Source of the DNA: Ophthalmolycus amberensis
Lineage: Eukaryota > Chordata > Actinopteri > Perciformes > Zoarcidae
NCBI GenBank assembly: GCA_024529925.1
Contig: JAFEUB010000065.1
Span: 3,071,001 to 3,135,000, forward strand
Direction: 5' to 3'
Length of the DNA: 64,000 nt
In this document: one piece after another, positions 50,090-62,690 of the stretch
Numbering within the stretch: the stretch's first letter is position 1
Layout: every line of letters starts with the position of its first letter
Translations under genes and position numbers: made by a program
Notes under the pieces: model-generated
Told to the model about the DNA's origin: nothing
The model's input: only the letters and a program-made list of their open reading frames with translations
Databases searched by the model: none

Positions 50090-50680
50090 CCAGTCTGCAT
50101 GACTTAAAGTTCAATCAGGAGAGACGAGTTAGATGAAGAAAAAATAATTGTTGATAAATTAACAGATGATATGTGATGCTAAAGTGATTGCTTGACAGAG
50201 TCTTCATTGGAGACTCTACAGGGAGATTTGTAATCGAGGGGCGTCTGCCGTGAGCAGCAGCAAGATAAATCCCCACGTGGAGTCCAGACACTGGTGGTGG
50301 CTGATGAGGCTGATAGAATGATGAGTTGATGAAGCTGATGGATCTGCAAAGATTGGGCGGATATGGGGGGTGGAGGGGTGCATAACAGCAGCATGAACGT
50401 ACTGCAGGTAAAGAGACAATCGTACTTAAAAAGAGACAGCAGCAAGATGATAGGCCAACGATGTAATTGTTTCGTCGTGCTATTGGATAGAGGAGACCAG
50501 CTAATATCATGATTGACAGCCTCGAACGATGACAGCAAGACAATAATTAGTGAGCACGCGTGAGGTGTGATTGGCAGAAGTATGAGAAATAAACCACAAG
50601 CCCAAGCAAGAGTACAGTCTTCCTGACTGAACTTACCTATAGCTTTATTTCTACAGCTCTGTGTCACCAGTGACTCGCAC
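50090..50680. repeat. Element related to the 45.8-46.7 kb repeat
   Basis: It shares an exact 23-bp stretch with that element (50278-50300 here, 46106-46128 there), preceded in both by a CGAGGGG-CG phrase and CCCC. The surrounding sequence is only loosely alike, so it is a diverged relative. The minus-strand frames at 50115-50667 are a by-product of its purine-rich sequence. Confidence 0.55.
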
Positions 50681-51229
50681 CAGCTGGGTCCTGCTACAGC
50701 TGCAGCCTGATGTATCGTTTGGTGATTTCATATTGATTTCTGGAAAGAGCATGCTACTGCTCTGGGAGCGAAGGCTATTAAGATTTATACTTTGCAACAT
50801 GCCACTTTTGTGATCCATTGTCTATGTATCAGTTAGAATTACCTACTTTGCAAGACCGATCACACAGTGAGGGAGATGTACGAATGGCAAACATGACAAA
50901 AGCATATCGTGTTTGTTCAGCATGGCGTGGCAATTTATCAGAATCCATACTAAAATAAGGAATATACTGTCTGCCAGTAAAAGATGACTCAAAGGATGGA
51001 AAATCTGTTGTCCTTAACTATACCAAAGAAATGAAACAGCAAAGTCGTGCTTGATTAAAAGTAAATTTTCTGTCTGAACTGAAAATGTCGACCTAATTTA
51101 ATATTATACCAACCATTTGAGTGTAATCAAAGCAAATTACACATGAAATGATTGGTATTTAATGCATCTAAACTTCAATTAGCTACTTATTCCATTCATA
51201 AAGGAGAGCTTTTTTGTTTGCTTTGGAAT
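50681..51229. other. Intergenic stretch, nothing recognised
   Basis: AT-rich, without repeats or coding signal that I can name. Confidence 0.4.
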
Positions 51230-51560
51230 TATGCCATTAACACCGATAAAATTGTCTCTCTATGACATGCATTTCAAGTGTTAAGGCCCGTGTTTACCGA
51301 GTAACACGGGCCTTGGCTGAGTGTCAGTGGTTGGCATTTTCAAAATCGCAGTTCAGACTTCACACATTTTTAAAAAGCATCCGTAATTAAACGCCGGGCC
51401 CCGAGTTCTTGAAAGGGTTGCGCTGCATTTCGATGAAGAGCACTCTAGCACATGTTGATAATGTTTATTATGCAGCACAGCTTTTAAGCCCATTAAGGGC
51501 CGCATATGACGGCCTGACAGTCAACCTACAGATTGACTTTTGACTTGCTGCTTCAAACCA
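51230..51560. other. Candidate conserved non-coding element with a perfect hairpin
   Basis: A non-repetitive block with homeodomain-type cores (TTATGCCATTAAC, CCGTAATTAAACG, AATGTTTATTATGC). At 51283-51314 it contains AAGGCCCGTGTT, an 8-base spacer, then the exact inverse AACACGGGCCTT. Such a GC-rich perfect inverted repeat is unusual in this AT-rich setting. Conservation and function are inferred only. Confidence 0.4.
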
Positions 51561-53499
51561 AAATGTATCTGAGCAAACACACTCCACCCACAGAGTGACT
51601 GGAAGAGATTTGGATACCCAGATGACTCAGATTAGCCTGCGGGAAAGGGAGCTGCAGTTGTTCCCTAAAGGCTTCCGACATGGGTGTATTATTTACAAGA
51701 TCAGACACTTTTCATTTTCATACGAGATGAGTGCCTCAACCTTGTTTTTTTTACTCATCAAATTCTGGGCACAGCAGGTATCCTTGGCGTTGCCTTAGAC
51801 AACAATCTCAATGACAACAGTTTGATTTTTTGGGGTTGAGTACTTTAACTTGGTTCCCTGTATTTTTCATGGGAAATAATTAGGTAGATAGAATGAGAAT
51901 TATGAGGCTGGGTTTCCAAAATAAGTCGTGTTTTTATTGACTTGCTGGAATCACAGCCAAAGTGTGTGGATGCCTTTTAACTTCATCATCACTGAGGCCA
52001 ATTTGCTCAGGTCACATACACAGTTTAATAATTGTGCTGAGTAATTTAATATTCAGATTTATTTTAAGAACAATACTATGTCAATAGAACTCTATGGAAG
52101 ATGTGATAGCTTATTCTTAGTGCTTCTGTTTGGGGAAGATTTGGAGAAGAATAAACAATCAATAAATCATACAGTGGTATGGTTTTTTTCCCACTTCCAT
52201 CTCATTGAGATACAGAAGTATGTGTTGTTGTCATTGGAATAACGGGCTCTATCTCCATTGTAACGACTTACTGCATCTGTTCAAGCCTGAAGCTGAAAAT
52301 CTGTAATCAGCTTCTAACCCACACACACATATTGTTTTACGCGTGTCCTTGCACCACAAGCAACACCTCGGGATGTAGACTACGACTCTGTTGATCTCAC
52401 CCTATCCTGTCCGTTTGTTAGTTTGTTTGTTGTTGTTGTCATCATAGTTGATGAAGTGCAGCTTCACACATATTCATCCGCATTCTTGTACAAAATACTG
52501 GTGGATCTGTGTGACATGAAAAACCCCTTATAAAAAAACAATCAGCAGTTTGGCTGTGTGGGATGGATAAACGCACTCAAACATGCTTTCAGCTTGCTTT
52601 CTGTTCGGGGGGGGGGGGCTGCCAAATTATCAACCGAGGTGTGTGACCGGACCAGACTGTGCCTGGCAGTTCTGGCACTGAACTTTTTTTCCTTTGATCA
52701 CAGTACTCCCAGGGAGGCAGTGTCAACCTTTAACTAAATGTTACCCAATATAGAACCAAAGCTTATTGGGGAAAATGATTCAGGAGTGAAAAGCACATTC
52801 ACTTATAGTGATGGCCCCATACTGCTGAGTGTAAACACAGAAAAACAGCAGTTCAAATGAATGAATGCATTAACTACAATAAGCTGTTGAAAAGTCATCA
52901 GCCATATGCAGACATAACTCAATCTCCTATGATATTGCTTGATTCTTGTTTTTTCCTTCAGGCAAAAGATAAACTTTCAGATTTACAGTTCACTGACTCA
53001 TACAATATCTCATTTTTCTTTCCTCTGACATTCATGGTAATTAGATTTAAGGGGCAGTCACAGTACATTTTCAACAGCAAACAAGAGTTACACAATATAA
53101 TATGTCCTTGTGGAAAGTGTCGTAGTAATGACGTCTGTATTACGTGATGGGAATGTCAGACATTATGGGTTTTATTCACAGTGAGGTCGCAGGTATCACA
53201 AACGCACTCACTGTATTCTGTTTACCATTCTGTGACTGTAGGCAGCTACATCATGAATTACTTCAAGTATAATGAACTTGAGTTATTCTGAGCTCATACT
53301 GTACCTGCTAAGACATCCTGCGCGTGCACACACACACACACACACACACCATCATTATATTTATATGCTTACCATCATAATTCCAACACTGTAACCAAGG
53401 GGACTGTTGTTTTCATTAGGGACTGTACAGAACTTATTTTGACTTGGTAAGGTGGACAGAATCTTATATTTCACGTCAGACATCTCCCGCATCGAGGGG
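51561..53499. other. Intergenic stretch, simple repeats only
   Basis: G12 run at 52607-52618 and (CA)n at 53326-53349. No exon or TE end recognised; the frame at 52857-53147 (+) has no domain. Confidence 0.4.
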
Positions 53500-54141
53500 G
53501 ATGTAGATCACATACAAATTCTATGCACAGACGCAATGAGACTGAAGTGACGTGTATTCGCGATGGCGCGACGCGAATTCCCGCGAGTTGAAATTTTTCA
53601 ACTTGTGCGGAAAAAATCGCCTGACACTGCCTGACACTGATAGCCTATCAGCGTGAGTATTTTAAAAGTTATTTGCTTGTTGTCTTGCGGAGAGAACTAA
53701 CAAAACGTGAACTCAAACTATTTACAAATCGGAATCATTGTGTAGTTATTTCGGCATCCCTTTCTGTCCGTTTACTGCAATTAAACCACTGAAAAATCGG
53801 TTTATTTTGTGTTCATACATGTAGTAAACCAGCCGACGTGTGGCTTGCTAGACACAGTGAATACAGCTCGATGATGTTATGAACCCAGACAAGAAGGCGT
53901 TTAGTTTCCCAGGATATCTGGGACTTCCCAGATATCCTTCCAAGTACTAAGCAGAAATAGTGGTTATTTCTTCTCGGGTTGATGGCGGAAATAAATGGCT
54001 TCAGTTGACAACGGCTTTCAGGGCGATAAGCCACACCCCCTCTCCGGCGCATCTAGCACGAATGAGGCGAATAACCACAAATGGCCCGACCATCGGTAGA
54101 CTGAAGTGATTAACGCGCCGCAAATTGGTGTGACCGCACCA
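53500..54141. mobile_element. PIF/Harbinger-like MITE, tentative
   Basis: The CpG-rich interior, with GCGCGACGCGAATTCCCGCG and TTGAAATTTTTCAACTTG near the left and TGTGACCGCACC at the right edge (54130-54141), resembles fish Harbinger MITEs that begin GGTGCGGTCACA. The left terminus appears decayed (GATGTAGATCACATAC, about 53510). AGACTGAAGTGA occurs as a 12-bp direct repeat at 53539-53550 and 54098-54109. A perfect palindrome lies at 53912-53937. No transposase frame is present. Confidence 0.5.
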
Positions 54142-56165
54142 TTAGGCTAAACTGATAGTCTTCAACCTTCATCCCTACTGAGCATGATTTGACATCAGTG
54201 AACCTTTCAGTTCATTGCAGCTTCGTGTTCCAGAAGCCTCCAGGCCAGCACACTCATTGCAGATAGATGGCCTGTGTCATGTTGAAAACATCCAACTGTT
54301 TGAAATTACGTCTTGTTTTGAGTTTGAGCAAGTCTGTCAAAGTGCATTGTTCATTAGAGAAGCCTGAAAGGTTTTAAATTGATGTGATTTGACAGCAACA
54401 GGATTGATGTGTGTGCAGGTCTGAATGATAACTTTGTTAGAGCGGACTCCATTTCTTGACTTCATTGTTGGATAAATTGGATTCAAAATGGATTCGCGTT
54501 TTCCAAATAGCATCATCAGATACTATACACTCTGACTGGCAAAAATCCATTCATCAAATTTGAATATTTTATTTTCGTTTTATAAACGTCGGCATCGGGG
54601 CCTCCTGTTCTCCTTGAGAGCTGTAATGCTTTTGCATCACCCTGGATTCCAAATCGGAAAGCTTCGCATAAATTAGATCTGATGTTGTTGCCTGAGATTA
54701 GGTTTCTGACCATAATCATTCTCGAGCAGTAACTGGAGACTTATGCACATGCAGGAGAGATGGAGACAGCTCTGTGTCTGTGTCATGCTGAACCACCTGG
54801 TGGCTCGTTTTACAAACATCTGTTTTGGTGTTTTTACGACAAAAGTCTTACAAAGCTCTCGGGGTCTTGGTTATTGTTCGACGGATTGATTGATTGATTT
54901 AATTAATTTGATGATTTAAAAACGCATAACATTGTAATTCATGAATACATTTTAGTCCTCCATGACATCTTACCACAATACAAACAACACACAACAAGAC
55001 AGCAAGTGCAGATAATACAATCACCATATAGCAGGCAGCCAGGTAGCTATGTTAACATGCTCTTATTATCTTGATCCTAAACAAGTTAAATATTGAAACT
55101 AGATTAATATGCTGCATAATACTCTGTAACTATTTCTTTGAGGCCACTTTAAAAGTTCTCTGTGAAACACTTTCAGATTTGTGGGCAGATTATTCCACTG
55201 TACTGTTGCACTGCAGACAAATGTGTTTTTGCCCATTAGGTTATTCAATCGTATGTGTTGTCAACCTCCCTCTGGTAAAGTAGCTATATATGATTTTGTC
55301 TTAGTAGTGAGAAATAATAAATTACGTTACTATTTTGGCAGTGAGAAGCGTCTACATATAAATTACACTCTAATCCACCATTAATCAGTTAAACGTAATA
55401 AAATGTGCAGGATCAAGATGCATGGTTAAATTTTAATATAACCCTTATCAATTTAATTTTGCCTTTTGTAATTTGCTTTTGAAGTGCTGTGATAATCTGG
55501 AAATGGCAGCGCAGTAAAAATGACTTTGAACTAGAGCTCTTGTTAGTGTATGTAGAATTGGACTGTCCAGAAAGGAAGCTCTCCTGGCTAGACATTTAAT
55601 TCATTGATAAATCTTGGTGAGGGCTTTTAAAGCCACATTTTCAGCTGATAAAACCCTGTCTTTAGCAGTTAAATGGAACTCTCCAAATTAAATACATAAA
55701 ACCTGGTGCCCTTTTCATTTTATTTTAGAACCAAAAAAGAATTGATTTTTTTTTCACAAGTGTAGGGATAATCTATTATCTGTCAGCTATCTAATTACAT
55801 GTGGATGATCCTCACTGAGAGTACTCTCAACCACCTTATTTGCCACCAATAAAACTAAATAATCAGCATATAAAAAAAGAAATGATATCAGACGACTGCG
55901 TCGAAGTAATTTATATCATCATGTAATTGTATGTATTTCTCTTTTGCACTTGCACATCCATTTTATGTATGACTCAGTGCTTCTGTAATATTACTACAAT
56001 AGTTGGCTTCTTAAGTACTTTCTTAAGTAGTAAAACAATGGCTTACAATGTTAGTCATTCATAGACTGTTCAAACACCCCGATCTCCTCGCTTTTAAACA
56101 CTGGGCGCTGCTGTTTATTTCAGGGTAACGTTTGTGAGTTCTTCCTGGGTCGCCCCAAATCAGTT
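54142..56165. other. Intergenic, with a possible conserved block at 54600-54790
   Basis: The block 54600-54790 (GTAATGCTTTTGCATCACC, GCATAAATTAGATC) is non-repetitive and enhancer-like in texture. The rest is AT-rich without recognisable features. Confidence 0.3.
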
Positions 56166-56400
56166 ATGGAAGAAGTATTCAGAAGTTTTACTTTAATAAA
56201 TATAGTAATACAACAGTTTAAAAATACTGTTAAAAGTAAAGGTCCTGCCTTCAAACTCTTACATGAGTTAAAGTACAAAACTATTTGAATCAAAATATAC
56301 ATTAAGCATCAGAACGTAAAAGTACCCATCGTGGAGAATGGCCCATTTCAAAAACATATTATATTACTGGATTATAACTATATTATTAGGGTTGTTTTAA
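56166..56400 (+). repeat. Percomorph dispersed repeat (GGAAGAAGTATTCAG type)
   Basis: The order TGGAAGAAGTATTCAGAAG, AAAAGTAAAGGTCCTGCC, GAGTTAAAGTACAAAACT and GAATGGCCCATTTCA followed by ATTATATTACTGGATTATA is the standard layout of a very abundant fish repeat. This copy is moderately diverged. Class not known to me. Confidence 0.8.
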
Positions 56401-56559
56401 TCTGGAGACTAGCATCAACTGACTGGTGAAACAACTGGTAAAGTTACAAAGATTGTGTGAATGTGAATTTTGGTCAAAGCAACAATGTGTTTTACAAAAC
56501 AGTCACAGCAAAACAGTTTAGAGAAAGGTTTCGAGGCTTACAAATTGCACAATAACAGA

Positions 56560-57420
56560 GACTTCTAGACGTGTCGTTGACTGCTCTGCTCCAAATCAAA
56601 ACAAGATCTTCTTCTTATTCTTATGAAGCCTTTGTCAGATTAGACACTATTCTGGTGCATTTCGTACAAAACAAATTCCCTTTTCTGAGTTGGCAGATCG
56701 CCAATCATAATGCGGTGGCAAATGGAGTGGACAATCCGATTGCAGGGATGGCACGGCCTCTGCCTGGACACAGTATGAGCGTGAAAACCAAGACAATAAT
56801 TGTAAAAGAAAAATCAATATGTAATTTGTATAGTGCATCTCAAGACATTTCCTGTATTTAACATTACTGTAAGTTAAAGAAATAATTGGCAAGCTCAGCA
56901 AAACGTTGCTGGTCAGACAAAATAGGATCACATGCACGTAAAAATACACGAGGCATGAACAACACTGGAAGCTTTACGCAACCATTCCTGCTTTTAGCTG
57001 ATTGACTAGAACTAAAAACAGCGGGCCTTCTCTAAATCATTGTTCCTTCACAGATGTGGCTCAGTGCAAAAGCTCTTAAAATTCAACGGACATCTCACCG
57101 TGCCCGCTTTCCTCACTTGCCGGGAATCATTTCTGTAATTGCCATAGCCTCTACTCCTGTTTTTAATTTCTTTAAGTGCATCCACCGGACTCCCACTTGC
57201 TCACGGCATGTCTCCCTCGTATCATTCCACCTAGTGCTGAGCATGAAAGCCATCTTAATCAGGCATCCTGTATCAATACGGTTGTGTAAATCTGAGGAAG
57301 CCAGCACTCTCATCAGTCACAGAATTTACCCTTATAGGGCCAGCGCAACCCTGGAGATTAGAAAGCCAATATCTCAACCAAGGTATTTTACCGCTCTCAA
57401 ATGATTTTTGGTAGTTACAT
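56560..57420. other. Candidate conserved non-coding blocks
   Basis: Two non-repetitive blocks, about 56640-56800 (TTGGCAGATCGCCAATCATA) and 57050-57400 (GGAATCATTTCTGTAATTGC). Open frames on both strands run across them, which is common in conserved non-coding sequence and gives no strand preference. Confidence 0.3.
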
Positions 57421-58129
57421 TATTGAGCGGATGTTTTCATTTAGCAGTCTGTCCTTCAGGGGAAATTGAATATATTCTCTTGATATGTCTTGTTTAGCAC
57501 AAAAGGAATTCTTTTTGTGGTTATTTAAGACCACAATTAATGTTTTGGGCAGTTGTATTTTAGCAATTTTACTGAGTTTTATTCCGGTTGTGCTGAAAAT
57601 GTCTTTGCACGATGCCAATGAGAATTTTGGGGGATACAATTGGTGCAAAAAATAAATTTGTGGAAGTATTTATAGATTAGAAAGAGTGGTGTTTAAATAG
57701 TTGTCTCCACCTTCTTTAGTGTTGAGCTCAAGGTTGTTCCCGCACGTTACACAAATCATCAAGAATCATCACACATCCTTGCAGAAGTCAAACTTGTTAT
57801 CTTTAATGGAAGATACTTTAAAGAAAAGCAATCCCCGTTCATTATATGAAGTAAAATGCCTATTCTTTTTTGCTGTTTTGAAAACCTGTAATCGAGGATG
57901 TTCTTGCCATTTGGTGCATTTTAGATGCCAACAAGTGCGGTGCAATCTTTATCCTGAGATTGAATCATCCTTATCCCATAAAGAAGCACTTTGTCCAGCC
58001 TTGACAGCTAAATCAATTCCAGCAATACACCAAATACTGTATGCGTTGAGATTTCCAGCAGCCTAAACAACTAAATGAATAAAGTCATAATGTTTAGATA
58101 AACTGTTTTTTTTGTGTGTGTTGTCAATG
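57421..58129. other. Intergenic stretch, no gene recognised
   Basis: The 121-codon frame at 57701-58066 (+) has no recognisable domain or splice context. No repeat family seen. Confidence 0.35.
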
Positions 58130-58540
58130 TCAATACTGTCGGATTTGTTTACGTTCCATTAGCTCTTCATTAAGGAAGCATCAGGCCTATGATTGGAGCT
58201 CCATTTATGCAAACAAAACTCCTCTCTGGGGGAAGGAAATGACATTAAGAAGAAAGGGTGCAAAATGCCTTTTAATGGTTTGTAATAAAGTTGGGAAGCT
58301 AGAAGCTACGCAATATCTATTTCTGCCAAAAGCCGCCTGCCCCCTGATCCATGACCAATCTGATCAGGTCAGCTTGCAGGGGAAATAATATGCAAAATGT
58401 AATAATCTCTTTAAGCGGTTCTTTGGTTCTTACATTGGAAACAGAGCAGCGGCTCACCAAATGCCGATGAAGCTGCAGACAGATAGCGCTTTAGATCTAT
58501 TTAACAGTCCTCGAGCCCAGAGGGGGGTTTTGTCTTGTAT
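58130..58540. other. Candidate conserved non-coding element
   Basis: Non-repetitive block with octamer-like ATTTATGCAAA and TAATATGCAAAATG sites and a short GATCAGGTCA half-site phrase. It is flanked on the right by ordinary AT-rich sequence and a (GT)n run at 58747-58768. Conservation untested. Confidence 0.35.
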
Positions 58541-60399
58541 GAGTCATAAAAAATATGTATGAAAGACTACTAGCCCTCTTGGCTTTTTTTTCTATGTTTT
58601 TCTTTCCTTACCATGCATGTGTGTTCTGTCAAACCCTCCGCACGTGGCCCTGCTTCTTCATTTATCCCACTCTCTCTGTCTCTCTCTGTCGCATACACGC
58701 AAGGAAAGGAGTGAAGAAATACACTATTTTTAATCAGTTAAGCTAGGTGTGTGTGTGTGTGTGTGTGCATATTTTCAAGTATAGAAAAATTGAGGATGAA
58801 AGTGAAGACAGAGAAAGCATTCATGCGGTTTTAGCTCCACCAGGAAGCAATACTTCAAAAAGTTGTATTTATTTATTTATTTGTTCCTCCCTAGCAGGTG
58901 AGGTTTTGACACTTCTTTTGGCTTATTCAAATATGCTAATTTGCTTTCAAGTTCAGGCCATTGCTCACCAAGTCTTTATTTTTCGTGTGCAGTTTTTATA
59001 TGCGTTTTTTTAATCACCCGATAAAATTCTTGCACACTGTGTCCGATGCGTTTTATTAATCTCTTTGTTGTGGGAATTTGCAATACAAGACAAAACTGAA
59101 CCAATGCAATGGAAAGCACGAGTCCCAAAAGTCAATCAACTTTGATGATGGTTGCTGAAACTTTAATCATGGACAAAAGTTTTGGAGTCAGAGTGTAAAT
59201 ATTATTAACAAATGTGAGGTTAGATTAACTTTTAAACGTACGACAATTTCAGATGAAAAATACTGAAATTGATGAGAACTTAGATGAGAAGATTAATACC
59301 TTTTTCATATCTGTCTGCTCAGCATGAAGCTGGAGCTCAGAGGTGCAGTAATTAGCTTAGCCTTCCAGCAAAATTCACAAATTAACAAATTATATCTCAT
59401 CTATTTAACAGGAAAAAAAAAACTAAGTGTAAATTAACTATTTGTGGTTTCACATTTAGGGCACAGAGGTGCAGAATTTTCGTGTAGGGATGGAATTCTT
59501 TGGGATATTGGGCTGTTTTATCAAGGTAGGTTGCGCTAGTTCAGTTTATGAACCAATGTAGGCAGTGATCAAATTAACAAGTGTAACTGTCTTAACCATG
59601 ATAAATTGTTTCATACTGTAACCAAATTATTTAATGATCTGAAAATAACACATATTATTTGTAAATATAACGTTAGCCATCTTCTTCACTGAAAAATGCA
59701 TGAATCTGAGCAGAGCTAGATTGAACAATGGATATCACACACTGACCTTACTTTGGTGCCTTTTAAACTGTGCTTGCACTGCTGGGAATTACTGATCCAG
59801 CACTACTCCTCTGAATCTGTCCATTTTATGGATTGCATGCACTGTGTTCAGGGTCCTTTCATATAGGAAACCAATTGTTTTCTGTTTGTTAAAGGGCACA
59901 TGAGACAAGTAAAATGATTAGGTCATCTCTAATTAAATGCACAGTGATTGAACTTGTGATTCTTGTCGTCATTCTCTCCCATTTTCAAAAAAACGGACAT
60001 TTAATCATAAAATATCAACACATATCCATGAGTAGAGGTAACCACATATACAACACATATAATTGCTCCCTTGGAAGTGAAACCTTTTGTACTAGACTGC
60101 TGTACCTGTGGGAAATTGCTTGTAAAATTGAAATTTTCCTCAGGTAGCAGACATTGGAAGCTGTCAACACATATTACTGGAGTCAGAGCCTGCAGAGCTT
60201 TGTGCTGTCTGTAGAAAGACAGTCAGCATCCGACAGTTCAAGGCATTGAAGTCAAGCCCGAGAGAGGGTGGGAGTGAGGAGAAACAAAGACATTAATGAA
60301 GCCCTGCTAAGTAAATAAGAAAGTGTGTAAAAATGGGGGAATGAGGATGAAAGAGAGAACGAAACAAAATGAGAGCGTAAAGGGGGTGACGACTATCCG
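58541..60399. other. Intergenic stretch, (GT)n only
   Basis: A pyrimidine-rich tract near 58560-58690 and the (GT)n microsatellite at 58747-58768. No exon or TE end recognised. Confidence 0.4.
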
Positions 60400-62060
60400 T
60401 CATTGTAGGTACTCCCAGTGCATTACGGGGGTGACATGAGTGATTCCGAAGCGTGTCTGAACGCTGTACACTAGACCTATCCCTTCTGACTCATGAATGA
60501 CGGCTGCTGCCCGGCTGCTCTGTGGGCTACACATGCCTCCGAGATGGCGATGGATAACTCTGACCTGCCACTATAGGTCTTAGGGTCTACATCACTCATC
60601 CATCAGCCGGGGTGAAATGATGCATCCAGATAGACACTCTAGGCCTGAGAGACGGAGAGATGTGTCCCTCGTGAGTAATGCAAATGAATGTATTCGGCAG
60701 CGGTGATTATGAGGACCATAATCCAGACGGTTTGTAATTATATTCACTTCGTGTGGCTGATGAGGGGGCAGTGGGAGGAATGGGGGAAAAAAAATAGTTT
60801 TCCCATATAATCAGTCGAGGGCAGAGGCCAGTTTCTGGGGGGGCATGTGTGTTTGTGTGTGTATTAATTTATAGAATTTCCTCATAAAACATGTAGATAG
60901 ATTTACTACCCTATTTTAGCAATGCTCTCTCATGCCATTTTTTGTCATTTGTCATTAATCCGCTAAAATTAATAGATCTCATTTCAGCACTGGCGCTGTT
61001 CATATTATGGCCTATTACATGGGCCATTCAAGTAATTTAATGGGTTTTACATTTAAATTGTTGGATCTACATTCGATTACTGAAAAATACGTTGAAGTTT
61101 AATGTTATCTTATAAAGGGACGATTCCGATTTATTCAACTGGGTAGGAGGGTCAAGCGTACAGGACAATTGAGTATTTTGCACCATATGCAGAGTGGAAT
61201 TTTTAATCTCATAAATGGGGTTATTAAACTGTTCTGACGAGGTCAAGAGCTTTCTGGCGCAAGGAGCGCAGTCATTTTACAATGAAGTTGTTCTTAATAC
61301 TACAAGTGTTGCTCGAGTTTTGACCTCGTCAAACTTTTCCCCCTCTCCGTGCACCAAGTCGGTGCAGTTATGCCAGAAATCCATAAAAAAGAAAAGTATT
61401 TCAACAAGAAGCATAACCAAAGAAGAAGAAACTGCCACCTCAGACAAGTAGAATGCTTGTTTTATAATATAATTCAAATCAAGAGCCAAGTCATTTACCA
61501 AGTAGTTTTTTTGGTAAACAGCCTTCCTGGATACCAAAAATGCCAAGACATTTAGCGAAATATACATATTTTCAATATTCTATTTCTGATACGGCCCTTT
61601 CCCTCCTGCTCTTTTGCTCATTTACCAAAGTGTGCACACAGATTATGTGAATCTCAGAGGGGTGCAGAAAAGAAACAAATTCCTTATTACAGTGTGCACA
61701 ATGTGGTGATGGAGTTCCCTAATTATATTGTTGTTTTCCCTCTGAGCTCCCTTGCTAATTCATAATCTAGCCTGTGGAATTGCCATGGATAAATGCTGGA
61801 GTCTCCAAGCCGGGGCAGTTAGCACCCGTTTACAGAAGCCGAGATGCATCGGACAAGAACAACGCCGACACATCAGAGGAAACTTTTCAGCATGGGGTAA
61901 AATATGGAGAGAGATTTGCTTTTTATATTTCACAAGGAGTTTGTATTTAATTCATAATGAGACACTGGCACTATTGTGTGCCTTGGTGTCTATTCAATGT
62001 GCTGCACCAGAATGGTTGGATATCACATTCATGTGCCAAAGCTCCTCTCACACGTGCTGA
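60400..62060. other. Cluster of candidate conserved non-coding blocks
   Basis: Three non-repetitive blocks: about 60400-60780 (CGGCTGCTGCCCGGCTGCTC, GTTTGTAATTATATTCAC), 60950-61150 (GGCCTATTACATGGGCC) and 61700-62060 (CCCTAATTATATTG, GCTAATTCATAATCTAG). AT-rich homeodomain cores are frequent. Open frames at 61215-61567 and 61752-62060 show no protein family. Enhancer function is inference. Confidence 0.35.
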
Positions 62061-62496
62061 TGCGAGGCCTGCAGTGGTAGCAACGGGAATGAAAGATAAG
62101 GAATGATGCACAGGGGATACACTATGAAGTGGCAGAGCAAAATAAGTGGGTAAATACCTTCACTAGGGCAGACAAATCGTAAAGGGAGCACTTTTGCTTG
62201 TATTTCTACATTATTATTATCATTATTATTACCAAATATCACTTGACATACCTTGGATACCTGGTTTTGCAATTGACAGCTTCATATTTAGTAGGCAAGT
62301 GCTGCATTTAATCCAGACTATCAAGATTCAATTTGACAAATTTGATTCAGATTCTGTTATAATGTGAGTTTGTTCCTATTCAATTTGTAGTACAATTAGT
62401 ATTGTAATTTTCTCCTAATAAATATCAGCAAACTCTTAATGTAATTACTTAAGGACTGGACTACTTAATAAAACCAACCAGTTCAATAGATGCTTG
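62061..62496. other. Intergenic, (ATT)n microsatellite
   Basis: Short (ATT)n array at 62210-62231; otherwise nothing recognised. Confidence 0.5.
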
Positions 62497-62690
62497 GTGC
62501 GGCGCGTTGATAGCTGAATGGCTTCAGTGAATGCCACAGAACCACAACGTCCCCGGTTCAATTTAAGTAACCTTTGTTGCATGTCACACCCTTCTCTCTC
62601 TCTTTTTTTCCCGCCATTTCCAGTCTGCCTCTACACTTTCCTCTGTCTGATAAACATGAAAAATGCAACAAAAAACAAACATCTTTAATG
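62497..62690 (+). mobile_element. tRNA-derived SINE, degenerate
   Basis: A tRNA-like head with an A box at about 62511-62521 (TAGCTGAATGG) and a B box at 62555-62565 (GGTTCAATTTA). It is followed by the usual body, CCTTTGTTGCATGTCACACC and a CT-rich tract, and an A-rich end. This is the layout of a common percomorph SINE. The head lacks cloverleaf pairing, so it is not a working tRNA gene. Confidence 0.8.

Noticed and set aside
50115..50667. Overlapping minus-strand frames of 142 and 162 codons
   Set aside because: They lie in a purine-rich dispersed repeat related to 45.8-46.7 kb and contain no protein domain.
51283..51314. Hairpin as a microRNA precursor
   Set aside because: The 12-bp stem is too short and the flanks do not extend the pairing.
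57701..58066. 121-codon plus-strand frame
   Set aside because: No domain recognised and the surroundings look like conserved non-coding or plain intergenic sequence.
62497..62570. Functional tRNA gene
   Set aside because: A and B boxes are present but cloverleaf pairing is not; the downstream body is that of a SINE.
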